Shown: positions 25,170-33,657 of the stretch, piece after piece
Numbering within the stretch: position 1 is the stretch's first letter
Layout: each line of letters starts with the position of its first letter
Assembly: GCA_029224465.1 (NCBI GenBank)
Contig: JAQXUQ010000016.1
Coordinates: 20,291 to 84,290 of the forward strand
Direction of reading: 5' to 3'
From: Bacillota bacterium
GTDB taxonomy: Bacteria; Bacillota; Clostridia; Lachnospirales; Lachnospiraceae
Length of the DNA: 64,000 bases
Position numbers and translations under genes: made by a program
Notes under the pieces: model-generated
What the model was told of the DNA's origin: nothing
Seen by the model: only the letters and a program-made list of their open reading frames with translations
Database searches by the model: none

Positions 25170-25226
25170 GCGCTTCGGGAGACAGCCCGCACGGGCGGTC
25201 TCCCGAGGCGCTTTTTCGTTTTTTTG
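25170..25226 (+). terminator. Leader terminator (attenuator) of glnN
   Basis: Stem 25170-25183 / 25198-25211 (14 bp with one G-U), capped by GCCC-GCAC-GGGC (25185-25196), followed by TTTTTCGTTTTTTT. It lies 13 bases before the glnN start and 20 bases after the promoter, and no plus-strand gene precedes it, so it must act on glnN transcripts. CGGG-AGACAG-CCCG (25176-25189) is an alternative hexaloop hairpin using the terminator's 5' arm. Confidence 0.8.
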
Positions 25227-25238
25227 CAGGAGGAGCTT

Positions 25239-27344
25239 ATGGAAAATATCAATTCTGTACCGGAAATGTACGGAAGTCTTGTTTTCAATGACAAGGTCAT
25301 GAAGGAACGGCTTCCCAAGGACATTTATAAGGCAGTTCACGCATGTGCTACGAATGGCACGCACCTGCAGCTGGACGTCGCCAATACGGTTGCCGCAGTA
25401 ATGAAGAACTGGGCACTCGAGCATGGCGCCACACACTTTACGCACTGGTTCCAGCCGATGACAGGTCTTACCGCCGAGAAGCATGACAGCTTCATCAATC
25501 CGCAGGCAGACGGTTCCGTGATCATGGATTTCTCTGGCAAGGAACTGGTAAAAGGCGAACCGGACGCTTCCTCGTTCCCCAGCGGCGGCCTTCGCGCGAC
25601 CTTTGAAGCAAGAGGTTATACCGCGTGGGATCCTTCTTCTCCGGCATTCATTAAAGACGGCACCCTGTATATCCCGACCGCTTTCGCTTCTTACGGCGGC
25701 GAAGCGCTCGACAAGAAGACTCCGCTTCTGCGTTCGATGGAAGCCCTCTCGAAGGAAGCCGTGAAGGTTCTGCACCTTCTCGGCAATACGGAAGTCACGC
25801 ATGTTGATACAACCGTCGGCTCCGAGCAGGAATATTTCCTGATTGACAAGGAGATGTATCTCAAGCGAAAAGATCTTCTCATGACCGGCCGCACACTCAT
25901 CGGCGCTCCCGCTCCGAAGGGACAGGAGATGGAGGATCATTACTTCGGCGTCCTCAAGCCGAAGGTTTCCGAGTTCATGCACGATCTGGATCAGGAGCTC
26001 TGGAAGCTGGGTGTTCCCGCCAAAACAAAACACAACGAAGTCGCTCCCTCCCAGCACGAGCTGGCTCCGGTTTTCGAAACCGCGAACATCGCCGTTGATC
26101 ACAACCAGCTGACCATGGAGATGATGAAGAAGGTCGCCGACAAACACGGTTATGCCTGCCTTCTGCATGAGAAGCCGTTCGAAGGCGTCAACGGCTCCGG
26201 AAAGCACAACAACTGGTCGATCATTACCAATACCGGTGTGAACCTCCTGGATCCCGGCAAAACACCGGACCAGAACATCCAGTTTCTGGTCTTCCTGATG
26301 GCGACGATCGCCGCTGTAGACGAATACGCGGATCTGCTTCGTGTATCGGTCGCTACGGCCGGCAATGACCACCGTCTTGGCGCGAACGAGGCACCGCCGG
26401 CTGTCATCTCGATCTTTGTCGGCGATGAGCTCGCGAAGGTATTGAAGTCGATTGACGAAGGCACAGCTTTTGTATCCGAAGGAAAGACTTCGATGGGTCT
26501 TGCGGAAGTTCTGCCGCATATCACAAAAGATACGACAGACCGCAACAGAACATCGCCGTTTGCTTTCACAGGCAATAAATTCGAGTTCCGTATGCCGGGA
26601 TCCTCGCTTTCCGTGGCTGACCCCAACATGGTACTGAACACGGCGGTTGCAGAGTATCTTTCGCGAATTTATGACGCGCTCAAGGATGTGCCGGAAGAGA
26701 GCCGCGACGCGGAAGTCAAGAAGCTTTTAAAGAAGCTGCTCGACGAGCACAAGAAGATTCTGTTCAACGGCAACGGTTATACGGACGAATGGATTGACGA
26801 AGCGCAGAAGCGGGGACTCTACAATCTCAAATCTCTTCCGGATGCAATGCCGCACCTGATCGGCGACAAGAGCGTCGATCTGTTCACAAAACACGGCGTA
26901 TTCACGAAAGAAGAGCTGCGTTCGCGCTATGAGATCTTCCTTGAAAACTATGTGAAGACGATTCATATCGAATCTCTCACGATGCAGGAAATGGTCCGCA
27001 AGGACTTCACATCCGGCCTCGTATCCTATATGAAGGATGTCACAAACGAAGCGCTGAAGAAGAAGCAGCTGATGCCGGAGCTCAAGGTCAGCTACGAGAC
27101 GGATATCATCGGAACGCTCGACGAGGCGGAAGGTGAAATCGATCAGGCGCTCGAAAAGCTGTCGGAGGATACACACAAGGCGGAAGCGGAAACCGATGCC
27201 TTGAAGACAGCAAGATATTATCACGACACAATCCTTACGGATATGGATACGCTCCGCGCGTCTGTAGATGCCGCGGAAGCGATTATCCCCGAGCAGTATC
27301 TGCCGTATCCGACGTACGGAGAACTGCTGTTTTCCCTCAGATGA
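25239..27344 (+). CDS. glnN: Type III glutamine synthetase
   Basis: ATP-dependent synthesis of glutamine from glutamate and ammonium; GSIII forms large dodecamers. 701 aa, the family's usual size and much longer than the GSI encoded at 50663. Visible motifs are the N-terminal HFTHWFQPMTG (about 72), GSEQEYFLID (about 194), KHNEVAPSQHELAP (about 264), NGSGKHNNWS (about 318) and the adenylation-loop region RNRTSPFAFTGNKFEFRMPG (about 431). The C-terminal part from about 600 is helical. The ATG at 25239 is chosen for GCAGGAGGAGC just upstream. Divergent from asnB and followed by gltB; expression is likely set by the leader terminator. Confidence 0.97.
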   Translation: MENINSVPEMYGSLVFNDKVMKERLPKDIYKAVHACATNGTHLQLDVANTVAAVMKNWALEHGATHFTHWFQPMTGLTAEKHDSFINPQADGSVIMDFSGKELVKGEPDASSFPSGGLRATFEARGYTAWDPSSPAFIKDGTLYIPTAFASYGGEALDKKTPLLRSMEALSKEAVKVLHLLGNTEVTHVDTTVGSEQEYFLIDKEMYLKRKDLLMTGRTLIGAPAPKGQEMEDHYFGVLKPKVSEFMHDLDQELWKLGVPAKTKHNEVAPSQHELAPVFETANIAVDHNQLTMEMMKKVADKHGYACLLHEKPFEGVNGSGKHNNWSIITNTGVNLLDPGKTPDQNIQFLVFLMATIAAVDEYADLLRVSVATAGNDHRLGANEAPPAVISIFVGDELAKVLKSIDEGTAFVSEGKTSMGLAEVLPHITKDTTDRNRTSPFAFTGNKFEFRMPGSSLSVADPNMVLNTAVAEYLSRIYDALKDVPEESRDAEVKKLLKKLLDEHKKILFNGNGYTDEWIDEAQKRGLYNLKSLPDAMPHLIGDKSVDLFTKHGVFTKEELRSRYEIFLENYVKTIHIESLTMQEMVRKDFTSGLVSYMKDVTNEALKKKQLMPELKVSYETDIIGTLDEAEGEIDQALEKLSEDTHKAEAETDALKTARYYHDTILTDMDTLRASVDAAEAIIPEQYLPYPTYGELLFSLR

Positions 27345-27351
27345 CGGCCTG

Positions 27352-27428
27352 GCCGCAACCCTCGCGGCTTTGACGTAGTTCCTTAACTGTATACACCGAT
27401 GGCCCCGGGCACTCACCTGTCCGGGGCC
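27352..27428 (+). promoter_or_regulatory. glnN-gltB intergenic hairpins with a partial TGTATACA site
   Basis: GCCGC (27352-27356) / GCGGC (27364-27368) follows the glnN stop. TGTATACA (27388-27395) matches the inner eight bases of the palindrome at 25108. GGCCCCGGGCA (27401-27411) pairs with TGTCCGGGGCC (27418-27428) around a 6-nt loop, ending 24 bases before the gltB start; no U-run follows it. Confidence 0.5.
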
Positions 27429-27452
27429 GGCTGGTATTCAATGGAGAATAGA

Positions 27453-30400
27453 ATGAACGATACAAAAAGATCCGAATGGACCAGTGAAGATTACGAGGCT
27501 CTTCTCACAGAGCACGATGCCTGCGGGATCGGAACCGTCGTAAATATTGACGGGCATCCGGATCACCGGGTGCTGGACGACGCTCTGACAATCGTGGAGA
27601 AGCTCGAGCACCGCGCGGGCAAGGACGCTACCGGAAAGGTCGGCGACGGCGTCGGTATTCTCGCGCAGATTTCTCATAAGTTTTTCAAAACAGCCGCCGC
27701 AGCCGCAGGCATCACCCTGGGCGGCGAGCGCGATTACGGCATCGGCATGCTGTTTCTTCCGCAGGACCAGATGAAGCGCATGTTCGCGATGCGCATGCTC
27801 GAAGTCATCACGCAGAAGGAAGGACTCGAACTGCTTGGCTGGCGCAGCGTACCGGTACACCCGGAAATTCTGGGCGGACCCGCGCGCGCGTGCATGCCGT
27901 GCATCATGCAGTGCTTTATCAAACGCCCGGAGGAGACACCCCGCGGCGTCGAATTTGACAGAAGACTTTATGTTGTCCGCCGCGAGTTTGAACAGAGCTC
28001 CGAGGACACCTATATCTGCTCTCTTTCCTCGAGAACGATCGTCTATAAAGGCATGTTCCTCGTAAAACAGCTCCGCCGCTTCTATGAAGACCTGCAGAGC
28101 AAAGATTACGAGACCGCGATTGCAATTGTCCACTCGAGATTTTCAACGAATACCACGCCGTCGTGGAACCGCGCGCATCCTTACCGCATGATCGCGCACA
28201 ACGGCGAGATCAATACCATCCGCGGCAATGTGGACCGCATGCTCGCCCGTGAGGAGACCATGCACAGCCCGAACATGGAAAAGGATATCGACAGGATTTT
28301 CCCTGTCGTCAACAAATCCGGCTCCGATTCCGCGATTCTCGACAATACACTCGAATTCCTGTATATGAACGGCATGGATCTGCCTCTGGCAGTCATGGTT
28401 ACAATTCCCGAGCCGTGGAAGCATAATCAGTTCATGTCCGAAGAGCGCAGGGATTTCTATCATTATTACGCAACCATGATGGAGCCGTGGGACGGCCCTG
28501 CGGCAATCCTGTTCAGCGACGGCGACCTTGTCGGCGCGACTCTCGACAGGAACGGACTGCGCCCTTCCAGATATTATGTGACCGATGACGGACGCCTGAT
28601 TCTTTCTTCCGAAGTCGGTGTACTGGATATCCCTCCGGAACATATCGTGAAAAAGTCAAGACTCGAGCCCGGCCGCATTCTTTTAGTTGACACGAAGCAG
28701 AAGCGTATCATCTCGGACGAGGAGTGCAAAACATATTACGCAAGACGCCAGCCGTACGGCGAATGGCTGGACCGGAACCTGCTGCATCTGTCGCAGCTTC
28801 CGATCCCGAACCGGAGAGTCGAGACGCACGAGCAGGAGCTGCGGGACAAGCTTTACAAGGTCTTCGGTTATACCTATGAAGACGTAAAGGACGAAATTCT
28901 TCCGATGGCGAAGAACGCCGTGGAGCCTACCCTTTCGATGGGGCATGATGTGCCGCTTGCTGTTTTGTCAAGGCAGCACCAGCTGCTGTTCAATTATTTC
29001 AAGCAGCTGTTCGCGCAGGTCACAAACCCGCCGATTGACTCACTCCGGGAGAAGGTAGTTACCGACACAACGGTATATATCGGTTCCGACGGCGATCTGC
29101 TGCAGGAAAAGAGCGGCAACTGCACCGTGCTCGAAGTTAATGATCCGATCCTGACCGAGGTCGATCTGATGAAGATCAAGGCGCTTGATCAGCCGGGCTT
29201 TCATGTGGAGACGGTATCGCTGCTGTTTTACAAGAACACATCGCTGGAACGGGCGCTGGAACAGCTCAATATCACGGTTGACCGCGCGGCTTCCAACGGG
29301 AAAAACATCATCATCCTTTCCGACCGCGGCGTGGACGAGAACCATGTGCCGATTCCGTCACTGCTGGCCGTTTCGTCCGTCGAGCAGCATCTGGTCAATA
29401 CCAGAAAGAGAACAGCGGTATCGCTGATTCTCGAATCCGCGGAGCCGAGGGATGTACATCAGGTAGCGGCGCTGCTTGGCTTCGGCGCGCGGGCAATCAA
29501 CCCGTACCTTGCGCACGAGTGCATCGCCGAACTGATCGACAGAAGAATCCTCGACAAGGATTATCACACGGCGATTGAAGATTACAACAAAGCGCTGCTG
29601 TCCGGCGTCGTGAAAATCGCGGCGAAGATGGGCATCAGCACGATCCAATCCTATCAGTCGGCACGCATCTTTGAGGCAATCGGCCTCTCGAAGGATGTCA
29701 TAGACAAATACTTTACGGGCACGGTCAGCCGTGTCGGCGGCATCGGCATCCGTGAGATTGAGGAAGGCATCACATTCCGCCATGATCATGCGTTTGATCC
29801 TCTGGGACTCGGCGTCGACACAGCGCTTGACTCGGTCGGCTTCCATAAGCTCAGAAGCGGACGGGACAAGGAAGACCACATGTACAATCCGGAGACGATC
29901 ATCGCACTGCAGCGGGCGGTCCGCGCCGGAGACTATGCAATGTTCCGCAAGTACACGGAGATGGTTGACGATGAAAAGCGTCCGCACACGCTGCGCGGCC
30001 TGACAGAGTTCGTGCCGCAGCAGCCTCCGGTTGCGATCGAAGAGGTCGAGCCGGTTGAGAGCATTGTTAAGCGGTTCAAAACAGGCGCCATGTCCTACGG
30101 CTCCATTTCGCAGGAAGCACATGAGACAATGGCCGAGGCCATGAACAGCATCGGCGGCAAGTCCAACACCGGTGAAGGCGGTGAAGACGTTTCCCGCTAC
30201 GGGACGAAATACAACAGCGCAATCAAACAGGTCGCTTCCGGGCGTTTCGGCGTTACGAGCGCGTACCTGAACAGCGCGGTTGAAATACAGATCAAGATGG
30301 CACAGGGCGCGAAGCCCGGCGAAGGCGGACATCTTCCCGGGAAGAAAGTATATCCGTGGGTTGCAAAGGTCAGATACTCAACGCCCGGCGTATCTTTGAT

Positions 30401-32003
30401 TTCGCCGCCGCCGCACCATGACATCTATTCGATCGAGGATCTGGCGCAGCTGATCTACGATCTGAAAAACGCGAACCGTTATGCAAGAATCTCGGTCAAA
30501 CTTGTTTCAGAAGCAGGCGTCGGAACAATCGCTTCCGGCGTTGCCAAAGCCGGTGCGCAGGTTATTCTGATTTCCGGCTATGACGGAGGAACCGGCGCGG
30601 CGCCGGGCAGCTCGATTCATAACGCTGGTCTTCCGTGGGAGCTGGGCGTTGCCGAAGCGCAGCAGAGTCTTGTCAGCAGCGGACTGCGTGACAGAGTGTG
30701 CATCGAGACAGACGGCAAGCTCATGAGCGGCCGGGATGTCGCGATCGCGGCGCTTCTGGGAGCCGAAGAGTTCGGTTTCGCGACGGCACCGCTTGTGTGC
30801 ATGGGCTGCATGATGATGCGTGTCTGCTCGAAGGACACCTGCCCTGTCGGCATTGCGACGCAGAACGAGGTTTTACGAAAGCGTTTTGCCGGCAAGCCGG
30901 AGTACGTTGTGAACTTTATGAAGTTCATCGCGCAGCAGCTGCGGGAGATCATGGCGTCTCTCGGCTTCCGCACCGTTTCCGAAATGGTCGGACGCACCGA
31001 CTGCCTGCGGACAAGGGAGCATCAGATTACACAAAGAGCCGCGGAAGTCGATCTTTCCGGCATTCTGGATCAGACCTACGCGCATGCGGAAGGCACGCAC
31101 TTTGACCCGGCACACGTTTACAATTTCCATCTGGAAAAGACGCTCGATGCATCCGCGCTTCTGCCGGCCTTTGAAAAGGCACTGCATATGAAGGCGGAAG
31201 AGGTGAAGCCGCAGCAGTTTTCGCTGAAGGTTTCCTCAACGGACAGAGCATTCGGCTCGATTCTGGGCTCCGATATAACGAGAAACTTCGGAAGCGCCCT
31301 GCCGGATGACACATTCACGGTCTTCGCGGAAGGCGGCGGCGGACAGTCGTTCGGCGCGTTTATTCCGAATGGCCTTACGATCCGTCTTTCGGGAGACGCG
31401 AACGACGGCTTCGGCAAGGGACTTTCCGGCGGCAAGCTGGTTGTGGTTCCGCCGGAGAAATCCAGGTTTAAAGCGAGCGAAAACATCATCATCGGCAACG
31501 TGGCACTGTACGGCGCAACGTCCGGAAAGGCGTATGTCTGCGGCATCGCGGGCGAGCGTTTCTGCGTCCGTAATTCAGGCGCGACGGCAGTCGCGGAAGG
31601 CTGCGGTGATCACGGCCTGGAATACATGACAGGCGGCCGCGCGGTGATTCTCGGACCTACCGGCAAGAACTTCGCGGCAGGTATGTCCGGCGGTTTTGCT
31701 TATGTACTGGACAGCGATCACACGCTGTACCGCAGAATGAACAAGGATATGGATACTCTGCAGGAGCTGACAGACAAGTATGACATCCAGGAGCTCAAGG
31801 ATATCCTGACAGATTATGAAAAGGAAACCGGGTCGGAGCTGGCCGCGCGGATTCTGTCCGATTTCGACCGGTATCTGCCAGATTTCAAGAAGATTGTTCC
31901 GAACGATTACCAGCGGATGCTGACAGCCATCAGCAAGTACGAGGAGCAGGGAATATCGCACGAAAACGCGATGCTCGAAGCATTCGAGGAGGTGACAGCG
32001 TAA
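27453..32003 (+). CDS. gltB: Glutamate synthase, large subunit
   Basis: NADPH-dependent GOGAT alpha subunit, 1516 aa: transfers the amide of glutamine to 2-oxoglutarate. A propeptide of 23 residues precedes CGIGTVVNIDG, whose Cys24 becomes the class II glutaminase nucleophile. The central and FMN-binding domains carry GAMSYGSISQEAHETMAEAM (about 877) and GGTGAAPGSS (about 1047). The 3Fe-4S cysteines are in CMGCMMMRVCSKDTCPVG (about 1116-1133), and a C-terminal GXGXG beta-helix region follows (about 1240-1490). I chose ATG 27453 because GGAG is 6 bases upstream; an ATG at 27441 is the alternative. The stop overlaps gltD by one base. Confidence 0.97.
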   Translation: MNDTKRSEWTSEDYEALLTEHDACGIGTVVNIDGHPDHRVLDDALTIVEKLEHRAGKDATGKVGDGVGILAQISHKFFKTAAAAAGITLGGERDYGIGMLFLPQDQMKRMFAMRMLEVITQKEGLELLGWRSVPVHPEILGGPARACMPCIMQCFIKRPEETPRGVEFDRRLYVVRREFEQSSEDTYICSLSSRTIVYKGMFLVKQLRRFYEDLQSKDYETAIAIVHSRFSTNTTPSWNRAHPYRMIAHNGEINTIRGNVDRMLAREETMHSPNMEKDIDRIFPVVNKSGSDSAILDNTLEFLYMNGMDLPLAVMVTIPEPWKHNQFMSEERRDFYHYYATMMEPWDGPAAILFSDGDLVGATLDRNGLRPSRYYVTDDGRLILSSEVGVLDIPPEHIVKKSRLEPGRILLVDTKQKRIISDEECKTYYARRQPYGEWLDRNLLHLSQLPIPNRRVETHEQELRDKLYKVFGYTYEDVKDEILPMAKNAVEPTLSMGHDVPLAVLSRQHQLLFNYFKQLFAQVTNPPIDSLREKVVTDTTVYIGSDGDLLQEKSGNCTVLEVNDPILTEVDLMKIKALDQPGFHVETVSLLFYKNTSLERALEQLNITVDRAASNGKNIIILSDRGVDENHVPIPSLLAVSSVEQHLVNTRKRTAVSLILESAEPRDVHQVAALLGFGARAINPYLAHECIAELIDRRILDKDYHTAIEDYNKALLSGVVKIAAKMGISTIQSYQSARIFEAIGLSKDVIDKYFTGTVSRVGGIGIREIEEGITFRHDHAFDPLGLGVDTALDSVGFHKLRSGRDKEDHMYNPETIIALQRAVRAGDYAMFRKYTEMVDDEKRPHTLRGLTEFVPQQPPVAIEEVEPVESIVKRFKTGAMSYGSISQEAHETMAEAMNSIGGKSNTGEGGEDVSRYGTKYNSAIKQVASGRFGVTSAYLNSAVEIQIKMAQGAKPGEGGHLPGKKVYPWVAKVRYSTPGVSLISPPPHHDIYSIEDLAQLIYDLKNANRYARISVKLVSEAGVGTIASGVAKAGAQVILISGYDGGTGAAPGSSIHNAGLPWELGVAEAQQSLVSSGLRDRVCIETDGKLMSGRDVAIAALLGAEEFGFATAPLVCMGCMMMRVCSKDTCPVGIATQNEVLRKRFAGKPEYVVNFMKFIAQQLREIMASLGFRTVSEMVGRTDCLRTREHQITQRAAEVDLSGILDQTYAHAEGTHFDPAHVYNFHLEKTLDASALLPAFEKALHMKAEEVKPQQFSLKVSSTDRAFGSILGSDITRNFGSALPDDTFTVFAEGGGGQSFGAFIPNGLTIRLSGDANDGFGKGLSGGKLVVVPPEKSRFKASENIIIGNVALYGATSGKAYVCGIAGERFCVRNSGATAVAEGCGDHGLEYMTGGRAVILGPTGKNFAAGMSGGFAYVLDSDHTLYRRMNKDMDTLQELTDKYDIQELKDILTDYEKETGSELAARILSDFDRYLPDFKKIVPNDYQRMLTAISKYEEQGISHENAMLEAFEEVTA

Positions 32004-33508
32004 TGGGGAAGCCAACCGGATTTCTGGAATTCCAAAGAATCGAAAACAAAGGCGTCCCTGTACGCGAACGGGTATTGAATTTCAAAGAATTTCATACACC
32101 GCTCTCCAGGGATGAAAGAAGAGAGCAGGCAGCCCGCTGCATGGACTGCGGCGTACCGCTTTGCCAGTCCGCTATGAAATTGAACGGCATGGTGACGGGA
32201 TGTCCTCTGCACAATCTGATCCCGGAGTGGAATGATCAGATCTACAATGACAATCTGGAGCATGCCTTCTCCAGACTCGCCAAAACAAACAATTTCCCGG
32301 AATTCACCGGCCGTGTCTGCCCGGCGCTTTGTGAAAAAGCCTGCATCAACGGCGAATACGGTGAACCGGTCACCATCCGCGACAACGAGCTTTTTACGGT
32401 TGAGACAGCATATGAAGACGGCAGCATAAAGCCGAGAATTCCGAAGGTCAGAAGCGGAAGAAAGGTGGCCGTGATCGGCAGCGGCCCTTCGGGGCTCGCC
32501 GCGGCGGATGAACTCAATCACAGAGGGCATCTTGTCACGGTATTCGAGCGGGATGAGCGGATCGGCGGGCTATTAATGTACGGCATTCCGAACATGAAGC
32601 TTGAAAAGGATGTGATCGCAAGAAGGCAGAAGCTGATGGAGGCGGAGGGCGTTGTTTTCCGGACCGGCGTGAACGTCGGAACGGACGTCTCCGCAGCAGA
32701 GCTCTTAAAAGAGTACGACGCGGTTGTTCTGTGCTGCGGCGCGAAGAAGGCAAGACCGCTCCCCGGAGCCGATCCAGAGAAAATCAAAGGCATTTACTAT
32801 GCTGTTGATTTTCTTTCGTCGACGACAAAGAGTCTTCTTTCCTCCGGCGGAAGAACCGTGCAGGAGCTTGAAAAAGCCGGCGGCTATATCAGCGCGCACG
32901 GAAAAAACGTCGTTGTAGTCGGAGGCGGCGACACCGGCAATGACTGCATTGCGACCGTGATCCGTCACGGCTGCAAGTCGGTGACAGCACTTGAGATGAT
33001 GCCGGAACCGCCCGCGGAGAGAACCGCTTCCAACCCGTGGCCGGAATGGCCGAGGGTCCGCAAAGTGGACTATGGTCATGAAGAAGCGCAGACGCTCTTC
33101 GGGCATGATCCGCGTGTGTATGAGACAACGGTCAAGGAGTATCATACGGACAAAAAAGGGTGCCTGAAGGAAATTGTCACTGTCAAGGTTTGTTTTGACA
33201 AGGACCGGAAGATGAGCGAGGTGCCGGGCAGCGCGAAAACCATTCCGTGCGAGCTTCTCCTCATCGCTGCAGGCTTCCTTGGCTGTGAAGAGAAGACGCC
33301 CGAAGCGTTCGGCGTCAAAATTTCCGGCAGAAACACTGTCCTTACAAAAGACCCCGAAGAGTATCAGACGAATGTTCCCAAGGTATTTACAGCAGGAGAC
33401 ATGCACCGGGGACAGTCGCTGGTCGTCTGGGCGATCACCGAAGGACGCAAGGCCGCGAGAGCGGTTGATGAATTTCTTATGGGATATACGAATCTGCGCG
33501 AAGTATGA
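32003..33508 (+). CDS. gltD: Glutamate synthase, small subunit
   Basis: NADPH-oxidising beta subunit of GOGAT, 501 aa. The N-terminal Fe-S domain has cysteines in CMDCGVPLCQ (about 47), GCPLHNLIPEW and CPALCEKAC (about 107). The FAD site is GSGPSGLAAADEL (about 160), the ERIGGLLMYGIP motif follows, and the NADPH site is VVVGGGDTGNDC (about 304). Starts at TAATG overlapping gltB, with GAGGAGGTG as Shine-Dalgarno, so the two subunits are translationally coupled. Electrons pass from NADPH through FAD and the clusters to GltB. Confidence 0.96.
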   Translation: MGKPTGFLEFQRIENKGVPVRERVLNFKEFHTPLSRDERREQAARCMDCGVPLCQSAMKLNGMVTGCPLHNLIPEWNDQIYNDNLEHAFSRLAKTNNFPEFTGRVCPALCEKACINGEYGEPVTIRDNELFTVETAYEDGSIKPRIPKVRSGRKVAVIGSGPSGLAAADELNHRGHLVTVFERDERIGGLLMYGIPNMKLEKDVIARRQKLMEAEGVVFRTGVNVGTDVSAAELLKEYDAVVLCCGAKKARPLPGADPEKIKGIYYAVDFLSSTTKSLLSSGGRTVQELEKAGGYISAHGKNVVVVGGGDTGNDCIATVIRHGCKSVTALEMMPEPPAERTASNPWPEWPRVRKVDYGHEEAQTLFGHDPRVYETTVKEYHTDKKGCLKEIVTVKVCFDKDRKMSEVPGSAKTIPCELLLIAAGFLGCEEKTPEAFGVKISGRNTVLTKDPEEYQTNVPKVFTAGDMHRGQSLVVWAITEGRKAARAVDEFLMGYTNLREV

Positions 33509-33542
33509 CGTTTACCTTCCGCGGAATACAGAAAAATCATTT

Positions 33543-33562
33543 CGGCAGCAAAGGGGCTGCCG
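33543..33562 (+). promoter_or_regulatory. Hexaloop antiterminator-like hairpin before amt
   Basis: CGGCAGC (33543-33549), loop AAAGGG, GCTGCCG (33556-33562). From memory of the ANTAR RNA target, the hairpin has a six-base loop with A first and G fourth, which this matches. Its 3' half is part of the 5' arm of the terminator at 33550-33594, so the two structures exclude each other. The usual partner hairpin 8-12 bases upstream is not obvious. Confidence 0.55.
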
Positions 33563-33595
33563 CACAGGCAAAATGCCTGCGCGGCGGCTCCTTTT
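33550..33595 (+). terminator. Terminator between gltD and amt, probably an attenuator
   Basis: 20-bp stem 33550-33569 / 33575-33594 (two G-U pairs, one mismatch) around a 5-nt loop; the 3' arm ends in CTTTT. It is 63 bases before the amt ATG and overlaps the competing hairpin at 33543-33562. Confidence 0.7.
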
Positions 33596-33657
33596 ATGAT
33601 AACTGCAGCCGCTCACCGGCAGCAGCCGAGGGGCAGAACCAAAAGGAGGAGTGAGTT

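Noticed and set aside
27401..27428. GC-rich hairpin before gltB as a terminator of glnN
   Set aside because: No U-run follows it, so intrinsic termination is doubtful; recorded as an intergenic hairpin.
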